From JAAYZK01 sp964535025 (GTDB taxonomy: Bacteria > Planctomycetota > Phycisphaerae > SM23-33 > FEN-1343): a stretch of 15,754 bases of DNA. Shown one piece after another: positions 9,188 through 15,682 of the stretch. The DNA lies in contig CAZHRW010000233.1 of assembly GCA_964535025.1 (NCBI GenBank), forward strand, positions 1 to 15,754, in the 5' to 3' direction. A program made the position numbers and the translations under genes. Below the pieces are notes generated by a model that was not told the DNA's origin, did not search any database, and was given only the letters and a program-made list of their open reading frames with translations. Within the stretch, counting starts at the first letter, position 1. The number at the start of each line of letters is the position of its first letter.

Positions 9188-10579
9188 TTATTTGGGCTCC
9201 ACGTACGTGTCCTGCACGGCCACGAGCTTGTAAGGCAGCTTGAAACCCGCCGGGGTGCCGCCATAAGTGCTGCGGTCGATTTCGAGATAGCCGCTGCCGG
9301 AAACGCCCAATTCGGTGTCCCCGTAGCAGATGACAAGGCCTTCGATCTTCCCGCCGGCGTTGCCTTCCAGGGTGAACTTCTCGCAGCCGATAGCGCCTGC
9401 GATCGAGCTGTAGTTTCCGCTCATATCCACGGAGAACCCCGGCGCGACCATCATGGATCCCTTCATGGTGCGAAGCGTCTCGAATTGGGGTTCCTCGGGC
9501 AGCATTTCGACGCCGTAACTGGTCACGTTGCCGCTGAAGGCGATACTGTTCGTGTCGAAGGCCCAGTCGCCGGGATCTTCGGTGGCGATGGTGCCGGTGA
9601 TCTCGGCATTGCCCTCGAAGGAGACGCTGTTGGGCTGCTCGATGTACAGCACGCCCTGGATCTTCACGTCGCCGCTGAACGTCGGGTTGGTGCCGGCGGG
9701 GATGCGAACGTTTTCGAGCAGCAGGTTGCCGTCGACCGTGGTGGTCGCGCTGGAAAGGCTGTTGGTCGCCAGGGCGTCATAGGCGGAGGTGTCCATCTCC
9801 GGAAAGACCGGGTCGCCCATGCCGACGTGGATGTGATCGCCCATCTGTGTCTTGTCAGCCGTTCCGCCGATGCTGGGGTTGCCCTCGACGGTGACGTAGC
9901 TGTCTGGGTTGGAGGTATAGAGGTCGCCGTCAATGGTGCATTGACCTTCAAGGTAGATGGCCTCGGGGGTGCTGTACGTCGCCGACAGGATCGCGGCCTC
10001 GCTGGGATGGTTGACGCCGAAGACGCCCCCCGAACCGCCGATCATGATGCGGCCCTTGGACGCTATGCCGAAATCGAACACCGGGGAGGTGGTGTAAGCC
10101 CCATCGAGCAGCATCCGCACGGCGCGCTGAGCGTTGCGGGCCGTGCCGTACACCGTCAGACGGAGTTGACCGAGCGCATCGGCGTCGATCTCGGCCCGAA
10201 ACGTCTGGTTGGCGGGGCCGAGGGTGACGGTAGGGACGTAGATGGTCAGCCCGTCGTAGGTCACGACGTCGCCGTCCAGCGTGGCCGTGCCGTTCAGTTC
10301 AGCCGCCAGGTACTGGTAGACGGCGGCCATCAGGTCGGCCTCCGCTTCCTCGGCGGGTATCACCAAGGCGTTGCAGGTCACCAGCATGAACTCGGCGCCA
10401 CTCTCGGCGGCCAGTTGGGCGTCGGCGGCGGCCCGGTAGCTGTTGGCCTGGCGGAGGTTCATGTCGGTGGCGGCGGTGAACGACAGGGCCAGCGTCGTGA
10501 ACAGGGCCAGGAAGATCATCGTCAGCAGCAGCGTGCTGCCCCGATGCCGATACGTCGCGTGTGTGCGGGAAGAGGGCAT
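9188..10579 (-). CDS. PilX-like membrane-anchored protein with repetitive GN-rung (beta-solenoid-like) domain
   Basis: A protein of 463 residues. Residues 9-36 are a basic RHRGS stretch followed by one hydrophobic helix. Then comes an AADAQLAAESGAEFML segment (51-66), typical of PilX/GspK-like minor pilins. Residues 70-165 are a variable alpha/beta region. From 168 to 446 lies a domain of repeated strand-turn units with the theme x-G-N-x-x-I-x-G (for example EGNPSIGG 232-239, EGNAEITG 322-329, EGNAGGKIEG 405-414), suggesting a right-handed beta-solenoid. This domain aligns almost without gaps to the upstream gene product. Start: ATG at 10579, eight bases after GGGAG, is preferred over GTG at 10585 (spacing only 2). 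The function is unknown; by context it is an exported component of a pilus- or pseudopilus-like structure. Confidence 0.78.
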   Translation of the reverse strand: MPSSRTHATYRHRGSTLLLTMIFLALFTTLALSFTAATDMNLRQANSYRAAADAQLAAESGAEFMLVTCNALVIPAEEAEADLMAAVYQYLAAELNGTATLDGDVVTYDGLTIYVPTVTLGPANQTFRAEIDADALGQLRLTVYGTARNAQRAVRMLLDGAYTTSPVFDFGIASKGRIMIGGSGGVFGVNHPSEAAILSATYSTPEAIYLEGQCTIDGDLYTSNPDSYVTVEGNPSIGGTADKTQMGDHIHVGMGDPVFPEMDTSAYDALATNSLSSATTTVDGNLLLENVRIPAGTNPTFSGDVKIQGVLYIEQPNSVSFEGNAEITGTIATEDPGDWAFDTNSIAFSGNVTSYGVEMLPEEPQFETLRTMKGSMMVAPGFSVDMSGNYSSIAGAIGCEKFTLEGNAGGKIEGLVICYGDTELGVSGSGYLEIDRSTYGGTPAGFKLPYKLVAVQDTYVEPK

Positions 10580-10581
10580 AC

Positions 10582-11553
10582 TCACAACTCCCGATAGGTG
10601 TCCGGCGCGGGCGCCATCGTGCTGCTCTGGGCGAACCCCGGGGGCTCGCTTTCGTAGTGGCTGCGGTCGATGGAAAAATGCGCGTTGCCGGTCAGTGTGA
10701 AGTCTGAATCGCTGTAACAGATAATTGGGCCGCGAACGATCCCACCCGAGTTGCCGGTCATCATGAACTGGTCGGCGGCCAGGGCGCCGTTGACGGTGCC
10801 GAAGTTGCCGGTGAAGTGCACGCCGAACCCCGGCGCCAGGAGCATCGAGCCGGGCATCTCGCGCAGGTCGGCGAACTGCGGTGTGTCGGGCAGGTCCTCG
10901 ACGCCGGCCGACGTCATGTTGCCCGTGAAGCGGATGGTGTTGTCGTCGTAGGCGTCTTCGCCGGCATCTTCGGTGACGATCACGCCGGTGAAATCCAGGT
11001 TGCCTGTGAAGCGGACCTCGTTGGGTGCTTCGATGAACACCACGCCGCGGATGGTGGTATTGCCCGAGAACGTCGGGTTGGTGCCGGCGGCGATGCGGAT
11101 GTTCTCAAACGTCCGGTTGCCGTTGGTGTTGGTGGAGCTGTCGACGAGGTTCGTCGCGAACGGCTCGAAGACCGTGGGATCGATCTCCGGGAACGCCACG
11201 TCGCCGATGCCCGTATGGATATGGTCCTGGATCACATCCCAGTCGGTGTGGCCGCCGATGTCGGGGTTTCCGGTGATGGACACGTAGCTGAAGGGACTGC
11301 ACGTCGAGACATCGCCGTCGATCGTCGGGTTGCCCGTGAGCCGGACGGCTTCCGGGGTGCTGTAGGTGGCCGACAGGATGTCCGCCTCGTGGGGGTCGTT
11401 GACGCCGAGGACGCGGGCGTTGCCGGTCATGATGATCCTGCCGCGCGAGGCGATGCCGTAGTCGAACAGCCTCATGGCCGGCGATGCATGCGCAACGGTG
11501 CAGGGAAGGACCGAAAGCCAGATCGCCGCGAATGCCGAAGTCACTGTGCTCAT
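10582..11553 (-). CDS. Secreted GN-rung repeat protein, paralogue of the downstream PilX-like protein
   Basis: A 323-residue protein of unknown function. An N-terminal signal peptide (hydrophobic 7-20, cleavage predicted after AHA23) replaces the PilX-type anchor of its neighbour. The mature part is nearly all repeat domain: (T/S)GN occurs at 43, 73, 94, 163, 183, 210, 248, 266 and 288, each opening a short strand-turn unit such as TGNPTIDG or TGNSGGIVRG. Landmarks shared with the downstream protein are FDYGIASRGRI (30-40), ILSATYSTPEA (59-69), QDHIHTGIGD (109-118), APGF (240-243) and IDRS (295-298). The ATG has GGGAG seven bases upstream (11561-11565). The stop TGA overlaps the alternative GTG of the next gene, so the two are coupled. 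The protein is rich in Asn, Thr and Asp, as expected for an extracellular beta-helix. Confidence 0.78.
   Translation of the reverse strand: MSTVTSAFAAIWLSVLPCTVAHASPAMRLFDYGIASRGRIIMTGNARVLGVNDPHEADILSATYSTPEAVRLTGNPTIDGDVSTCSPFSYVSITGNPDIGGHTDWDVIQDHIHTGIGDVAFPEIDPTVFEPFATNLVDSSTNTNGNRTFENIRIAAGTNPTFSGNTTIRGVVFIEAPNEVRFTGNLDFTGVIVTEDAGEDAYDDNTIRFTGNMTSAGVEDLPDTPQFADLREMPGSMLLAPGFGVHFTGNFGTVNGALAADQFMMTGNSGGIVRGPIICYSDSDFTLTGNAHFSIDRSHYESEPPGFAQSSTMAPAPDTYREL
10588..10592 (-). promoter_or_regulatory. Shine-Dalgarno GGGAG deciding the PilX-like start
   Basis: GGGAG sits within the last codons of the upstream paralogue. It is eight bases from the ATG at 10579 but only two from the GTG at 10585, which favours the ATG. 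Confidence 0.6.
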
Positions 11554-11764
11554 CGGGGTACTCCCAGGACGCCCATAGGACTTATCGGGCGAAAGACCGT
11601 TGGGAGTTTAGCAGGAAGTCGCCCGACCGTCGCCGGAAGCTGACGCCGACGTCTCCCCCAGCCCGCCGCGTCGCCCTTCCCACACGCGGCGATCCTTTCG
11701 GGTTCACGTGGTCCATCAGCCCACGCAGTCCACCAGGTCCGCTCGCCCGTCGGACCCCTCCGGT

Positions 11765-11917
11765 CCATCCAGGCCACCAGGTTCATTCCGTCCATCGAGT
11801 CCATCGTGTCCATTCGGTCCATGGGGTCCATCGAGTCCATTGGGTTCATCTAGTCCATCGAGTCCATCGAGTCCATCGTGTCCATCGAGTCCATCGCGTC
11901 CATCGTGTCCATCCACG
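11765..11917. repeat. Degenerate 9-bp minisatellite, 17 units (plus-strand CCATNNNGT)
   Basis: Seventeen uninterrupted 9-bp units, consensus CCATCGAGT. Six positions (the hexamer GTCCAT across unit borders) are nearly fixed and three (positions 5-7) vary freely: CGA, CGT, TCG, GGG, TGG, CTA, CGC. On the minus strand this is ATGGACNNN repeated. Looser copies continue to about 11711. Three reading frames stay largely open (Met-Asp-x and Gly-x-Asp on minus, Val-His-x on plus) simply because the period is a multiple of three. No ribosome site or signal peptide supports any of them, so it is treated as non-coding. The hexamer is too short and the period too small for CRISPR. Confidence 0.92.
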
Positions 11918-11954
11918 CCGCCGCCGCCCCGGCCGCCGCCACCTGGCGTGGATG
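11910..11954 (-). other. 10-bp stem-loop at the promoter-proximal edge of the minisatellite
   Basis: CATCCACGCC (11910-11919) and GGCGTGGATG (11945-11954) are perfect reverse complements around a 25-base G/C-only-like loop rich in CCG triplets. The left arm is made from the last minisatellite unit. In a minus-strand transcript it would fold within the first about 60 nt. Confidence 0.6.
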
Positions 11955-11976
11955 CCGGGACGGCTCCGCTCGTGCG

Positions 11977-11982
11977 ATTATA
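11977..11982 (-). promoter_or_regulatory. Perfect extended -10 promoter element upstream of the GN-rung operon
   Basis: The minus strand reads TGCTATAAT, a perfect TATAAT preceded by the TGn extension. An obvious -35 is missing, which extended -10 promoters tolerate. Transcription would start near 11970 and run through the stem-loop and minisatellite to the secreted GN-rung gene at 11553, giving a leader of about 415 nt. Confidence 0.5.
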
Positions 11983-11984
11983 GC

Positions 11985-12202
11985 AAAAACACCCCAAACC
12001 CGGGTGCTCGGGACGCAAAATGAAGAAAATGATGCCTTCGATCAATAAAATAGCGCCAAAGCCCCAGAAAACGCAATGCTACCTCAATAAAATGGGCCGC
12101 GGGCCAAACAAAGTGAAGTATCAAGCGCACAAACTGAATAGCGTCCTCGTGCGGCCGGACCTTCCCCCGCCGGCATGCCGTTTTGGTAAACTGGGTAAAA
12201 TA
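11985..12202. other. A-rich intergenic segment without recognisable gene
   Basis: Compared with its surroundings this stretch is markedly lower in GC on the plus strand. It has short A-runs and two similar blocks containing TCAATAAAAT (12042-12051 and 12083-12092). Short open frames on both strands lack ribosome sites and familiar sequence. A 10-bp palindrome CGGCATGCCG (12171-12180) is followed by TTTT. I see no RNA gene. The composition suggests acquired or degenerate DNA. Confidence 0.4.
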
Positions 12203-12226
12203 TCGGAGAATTCGGGTTTTATGCCG
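12203..12226 (+). repeat. 24-bp direct repeat, copy 1
   Basis: Identical over 24 bases to 12409-12432; core GAATTCGGGTTTTATGCC. The copies are 206 bp apart. Confidence 0.9.
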
Positions 12227-12248
12227 GATGCCGCGCGCGAGCATCTAT

Positions 12249-12478
12249 GGGGGGACAGTATAGGCCAAAATTCGCATGTGCGAAATAGTGACGGGATAAT
12301 TGGGGTAAGCTGGGGGAGATAGGCAAGTCCGCGGCCGTCGAAACGCTGCTTTGGCGGGAAGGATGTTGCCCCAAAGCAACACATCGGGTTGCAAGGGGGT
12401 CGGAGAATTCGGAGAATTCGGGTTTTATGCCGCGGCGACGGCGGGCAAACCGGCCGCGCCGAGGCGTATACTGTCCCG
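12249..12478. repeat. Possible small element bounded by 11-bp inverted repeats
   Basis: GGGACAGTATA at 12249-12259 and its exact reverse complement TATACTGTCCC at 12468-12478 enclose about 208 bp with no open frame of note. Inside are a 6-bp hairpin (TTCGCA/TGCGAA, 12271-12284) and a TGTTGC/GCAACA hairpin (12364-12381). GGGACAGT-type ends resemble REP-like sequences that accompany RAYT (Y1) transposases, from general knowledge; no transposase is in the window. It could be a MITE- or REP-like remnant. Confidence 0.4.
12409..12432 (+). repeat. 24-bp direct repeat, copy 2
   Basis: Exact copy of 12203-12226. Immediately before it is one extra 9-bp partial unit (CGGAGAATT, 12401-12409), so the start of the repeat is itself tandemly duplicated here. 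Confidence 0.9.
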
Positions 12479-12625
12479 TAATAGGAAAAAGGCGCGTAAG
12501 TCCAAGCATGGGAAGGAATAAGCGTAAGCAAAACAGGGGACGGGACCGGCCGCCCGGGCAAAGCACCGCGGCCCCCGGATGCCCCGGCGGCGGGCGGCGA
12601 CCGTGGGCATAGGGTGCCTGGCAGC

Positions 12626-12641
12626 GCCCGGTCGTCCGGGC
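12626..12641 (-). other. GC hairpin downstream of gyrA
   Basis: GCCCGG and CCGGGC form a 6-bp stem with a 4-base loop about 70 bp beyond the gyrA stop. No U-run follows. The rest of 12541-12708 is very GC-rich, with short palindromes (for example CGGCGCGCCG, 12656-12665), and holds no gene that I can support. Confidence 0.3.
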
Positions 12642-12708
12642 CGCGGGCCGCCGATCGGCGCGCCGAGCGGGGGGGCGCCCACGCCCTGCGCGCCTTGGGC
12701 GGGTGGGT

Positions 12709-15351
12709 CTAGGCCGGATCGTCGTCGGTCTGCAGGTCGAGTTCGCCCTGGCTGCCTTCGCCGGCCATGACGCGGGCGACGGCGACGAGGGTGTCATCGG
12801 CGCGGAGGCTGATGATCCGCACGCCCTGGGTCGCGCGGCCGATCTGGCGGAGTTGGCTGACGGCCGTCCGCATGATCTGGCCGTTGACGGTGATGAGCAT
12901 CAGCTCGTCGTTGTCGCGGACGGCCTTCATCGACACGACGTCGCCGTTGCGCTTCGTGGTGCGGATGTTGATGATGCCCTGGCCGCCGCGGCGCTGCAGG
13001 CGGTATTCGTCGGCCGGCGTCCGTTTGCCGTACCCATGTTCGCAGACGGTCAGCAGCGACGCGGTGGGGTCGACGATGGCCATGTCGACGACCTCGTCGC
13101 TGTCGGCCAGTTTGATGGCGATCACCCCGGCGGCGGTGCGGCCCATCGGCCGGACGTCGGCTTCCTTGAAGCGGATCGCCTTGCCCTTGCGGGTGGCCAG
13201 GACGATCTCGTCGGTCCCGGTGGTGATGGCCGCGTCGATGACCGCGTCGCCGTCCTGCAGGCCGGTCGCCTGGATGCCGGCCTTGCGGGGGCGGCTGTAG
13301 GCCTCCAGCGGGGTCTTCTTCATGTAGCCCCGGCGGGTGACGGTGGTGAGGAACCGCTCGTCGAAGTGGCGGACGGCGATGACGGCCTGGAGGGTTTCGT
13401 CCTTGTCGAACTGCAGCAGGTTGACGATCGCCCGCCCCCGGGCGGTGCGCGGCATAGCGGGGACGTCGTACACCTTCAGCCAGTGCAGCCGTCCCCTGGA
13501 CGTCAGGATGAGCATGTAGTCGTGCGTCGAGCCGATGAACAGCCGCTCGATGAAGTCGCCTTCCTTGGCGTTGGAGCCGATGATCCCGATGCCCCCGCGG
13601 CCCTGGCGGCGGTAGGTGCTCAGCGGGATCCGCTTGATGTAGCCCTCGTGCGTGACGGTGACGACGACGTCCTCCTCGGCGATCAGGTCCTCGATGTTGA
13701 ACTCGCCGACGCCGCCGGCGATGTCGGTGCGGCGGGGGTCGGCGTACTTGTCCTTGATCTCGTGGAGGTCCTCGCGGATGATGTCGAGCACGAGGTTCTC
13801 GTCGGCCAGGATGGCCTCGTAGCCGGCGATCTCCTCGCACACCTCGGCGTAATCGCTGGTGAGCTTGTCGATCTCCAGGCCGACCAGCTGGATCAGCTGC
13901 AGCCGTCCGATCGCCTCGGCCTGGACCTGCGTGAGCGTCACGTCCCCGGCCGACAGCCGCTTGCGGATGGCCGCCGGCAGCCGCCTGGCGTAGGGGTGCG
14001 ACGCCGCGACGCGGAAGGCGCGCTCCTGGAGCCTGGCGATGGCCTCCTCGCGGGTTTTGCTGGCCCGGATGAGCTTGATGACCTCGTCGATGTCGCAGAC
14101 GGCGTAGAGGAGCCCCTCCAGCAGGTGCGCCCGCTGGCGGGCCCGCCGCAGCAGGAACAGCGTCCGCCGGCGGATGACCTCCTTGCGGTGGTCGAGGAAC
14201 GCCGCGAGCATCTGCTTGATGCTCAGCGTGCGCGGCGCGCCGTGGACCAGGGCGATGTTGATGATGCTGAAGGTGGTCTGCAGGGGCGTGTAGCGGTAGA
14301 GCTGGTTGACGACGACCTCGGGCTCGGCGCCCTTCTTGAGGTCGACGACGATCCGCATGCCGGTGCGGTCGCTGTGGTCCTGGACGTCGGCGATGTCGGG
14401 GATCTTGCCGTCCTTGACCATCGCGGCGATCCGCTCGATCAGCGACGAGCGGACGACCTGGTAGGGGATCTCGGTGATGACGATTCGCGTGCGGCCGCCG
14501 CGGACCTGCTCGGTGTGGCAGCGCCCGCGGACGGTGATCTTCCCGCGGCCGCTGGTGTAGGCCTTGCGGATGCCCTCGAGGCCGCAGATCGTCCCGCCGG
14601 TGGGGAAGTCCGGGCCCGTGATGATCTTCAGCAGGTCGCCGATCGAGATGTCCCCATTGGCCATCAGGGCGATCAGGGCGTCGCAGACCTCGCCGAGGTT
14701 GTGCGGGGGAATGCTGGTGGCCATGCCCACGGCGATGCCCTGGGCGCCGTTGACCAGCAGGTTGGGGAACTTCGCCGGCAGCACGAGCGGCTCGGTGCGG
14801 GTGTCGTCGTAGTTCGGCCGCATGTCGACGGTGTCGAGCTTGATGTCCTCGAGCATGTCGACCGCCGCGGCGGTCATGCGGGCCTCGGTGTACCGCATGG
14901 CGGCGGGGGGGTCGCCGTCGATGCTGCCGAAGTTGCCCTGCGGATCGATGAGCATGTGACGCATCGACCACGGCTGGCCGAGGCGGACCAGCGTCGGGTA
15001 GACCACCGACTCGCCGTGCGGGTGGTAGTTGCCGCTCGTATCGCCGGCGATCTTGGCGCACTTGCGGTGCCGCGACCGCGGGCCGAGGTTCAGGTCGTTC
15101 ATCGCCACGAGGATCCGACGCTGCGAGGGCTTCAGCCCGTCCCGCACATCCGGCAGCGCGCGGTCGACGATCGTGCTCATGGCGTAGGTGAGGTACGCAT
15201 CCTTCATCTCCTCTTCGATGAGGAGCTCGTCGATCCGCTCATCCTCGAACATCAACGGTTCGTCCGACGGCCCGAGCTCGTTGCCCGCCTCCTCGGTCTC
15301 GTCCGGCTCGATCGTTTCGTCGTTGTCGGGGGTGTAATCGTCGTCGGCCAC
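12709..15351 (-). CDS. gyrA: DNA gyrase subunit A
   Basis: The A subunit of gyrase (A2B2) cuts and rejoins DNA to introduce negative supercoils. The protein has 880 residues. A roughly 32-residue acidic N-terminal extension precedes the winged-helix domain. The catalytic tyrosine is Tyr154 in AAMRYTEARM, preceded by Arg153. The gate helix reads HPHGESVVYPT (110-120). The tower and coiled-coil follow, then the C-terminal beta-pinwheel with GyrA box QRRGGQG (about 786-792), which marks it as GyrA and not ParC. The position equivalent to E. coli Ser83 is Ser115; that of Asp87 is Pro119. Start: GTG at 15351 with AGGA five bases upstream. It is isolated, with divergent tRNA-Gly upstream and repeat-rich DNA downstream; no gyrB is in view. 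Confidence 0.97.
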   Translation of the reverse strand: MADDDYTPDNDETIEPDETEEAGNELGPSDEPLMFEDERIDELLIEEEMKDAYLTYAMSTIVDRALPDVRDGLKPSQRRILVAMNDLNLGPRSRHRKCAKIAGDTSGNYHPHGESVVYPTLVRLGQPWSMRHMLIDPQGNFGSIDGDPPAAMRYTEARMTAAAVDMLEDIKLDTVDMRPNYDDTRTEPLVLPAKFPNLLVNGAQGIAVGMATSIPPHNLGEVCDALIALMANGDISIGDLLKIITGPDFPTGGTICGLEGIRKAYTSGRGKITVRGRCHTEQVRGGRTRIVITEIPYQVVRSSLIERIAAMVKDGKIPDIADVQDHSDRTGMRIVVDLKKGAEPEVVVNQLYRYTPLQTTFSIINIALVHGAPRTLSIKQMLAAFLDHRKEVIRRRTLFLLRRARQRAHLLEGLLYAVCDIDEVIKLIRASKTREEAIARLQERAFRVAASHPYARRLPAAIRKRLSAGDVTLTQVQAEAIGRLQLIQLVGLEIDKLTSDYAEVCEEIAGYEAILADENLVLDIIREDLHEIKDKYADPRRTDIAGGVGEFNIEDLIAEEDVVVTVTHEGYIKRIPLSTYRRQGRGGIGIIGSNAKEGDFIERLFIGSTHDYMLILTSRGRLHWLKVYDVPAMPRTARGRAIVNLLQFDKDETLQAVIAVRHFDERFLTTVTRRGYMKKTPLEAYSRPRKAGIQATGLQDGDAVIDAAITTGTDEIVLATRKGKAIRFKEADVRPMGRTAAGVIAIKLADSDEVVDMAIVDPTASLLTVCEHGYGKRTPADEYRLQRRGGQGIINIRTTKRNGDVVSMKAVRDNDELMLITVNGQIMRTAVSQLRQIGRATQGVRIISLRADDTLVAVARVMAGEGSQGELDLQTDDDPA

Positions 15352-15383
15352 AGTCGTCCTGTCTCCTGCCTGGAGCCTGAAAG

Positions 15384-15418
15384 GGGGGTACCCCCACCAT
15401 ATAGGGGTTCCATCCCCT
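15384..15418 (-). promoter_or_regulatory. Two hairpins in the gyrA leader with exchangeable arms
   Basis: AGGGG/CCCCT (15403-15418, 6-base loop) and the 12-bp palindrome GGGGGTACCCCC (15384-15395) lie between the predicted gyrA promoter and its GTG. The G-runs and C-runs of the two can also pair with each other, so mutually exclusive folds are possible. The nature of any signal is unknown. Confidence 0.4.
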
Positions 15419-15438
15419 CGGCTAATCTATAAATTGGC

Positions 15439-15467
15439 ATTGTAGCACGCCCCCCGCGGCCTGTACA
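15439..15467 (-). promoter_or_regulatory. Probable gyrA promoter
   Basis: On the minus strand TGTACA (15467-15462), a 17-bp spacer, then TACAAT (15444-15439). The leader is about 80 nt. A second TATAGA-like box lies at about 15424-15433. Confidence 0.5.
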
Positions 15468-15618
15468 GCAAACACTCCCGGCGATTCGGCCAATTTGCCC
15501 GCCGACCGCCAACCGACACGGACGAAAGCCCATCGGCGTTCTAACCTGTTCGAGAATAAAGGCTTGCCCCCAACGCGGCCAAACGGCCTCCGGCCGCGGC
15601 CTCCGCCGAAAAAAACGC

Positions 15619-15646
15619 TGGACAATCCCCGCCCATCGTGTAGCAT
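15619..15646 (+). promoter_or_regulatory. Probable promoter of tRNA-Gly
   Basis: TGGACA (15619-15624), a 16-bp spacer and TAGCAT (15641-15646), about 30 bases before the tRNA 5' end on the same strand. The remaining intergenic part, 15468-15618, has GC-rich palindromic stretches but nothing assignable. Confidence 0.45.
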
Positions 15647-15682
15647 TTCATCGCCGACCCCGGCCCGTCCAGGGTCGCACCC

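Noticed and set aside
11550..11849. 99-codon minus-strand Met-Asp-x frame whose stop overlaps the ATG of the secreted protein (ATGA)
   Set aside because: The overlap is suggestive, but the array carries an in-frame TAG at 11850-11852, only part of the repeats is open, the remainder has no protein-like character, and no Shine-Dalgarno precedes it.
11765..11917. CRISPR array
   Set aside because: The period is 9 bp with a 6-bp constant part and no spacer-length variable sequence; no cas genes are present.
11484..12023. 179-codon plus-strand Val-His-x frame
   Set aside because: It starts inside the signal-peptide region of the opposite gene and is open only because the repeat lacks stops in that phase.
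11716..12045. 109-codon minus-strand frame with collagen-like Gly-x-Asp triplets
   Set aside because: The Gly-x-y pattern follows automatically from a 9-bp repeat. It would begin at a TTG without a ribosome site, has no signal peptide, and the non-repeat ends look like random translation.
12020..12322. 100-codon plus-strand frame in the A-rich intergenic segment
   Set aside because: No ribosome site and no family features. It runs into the direct repeat and the inverted-repeat element, so it is unlikely to be a gene.
12626..12708. Intrinsic terminator of gyrA
   Set aside because: Several GC stems exist, but none is followed by a T-run on the minus strand.
12703..15432. 909-codon plus-strand open frame opposite gyrA
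   Set aside because: Antisense shadow; the composition is Asp/Val/Gly/Arg-rich with no domain, while the minus strand encodes GyrA end to end.
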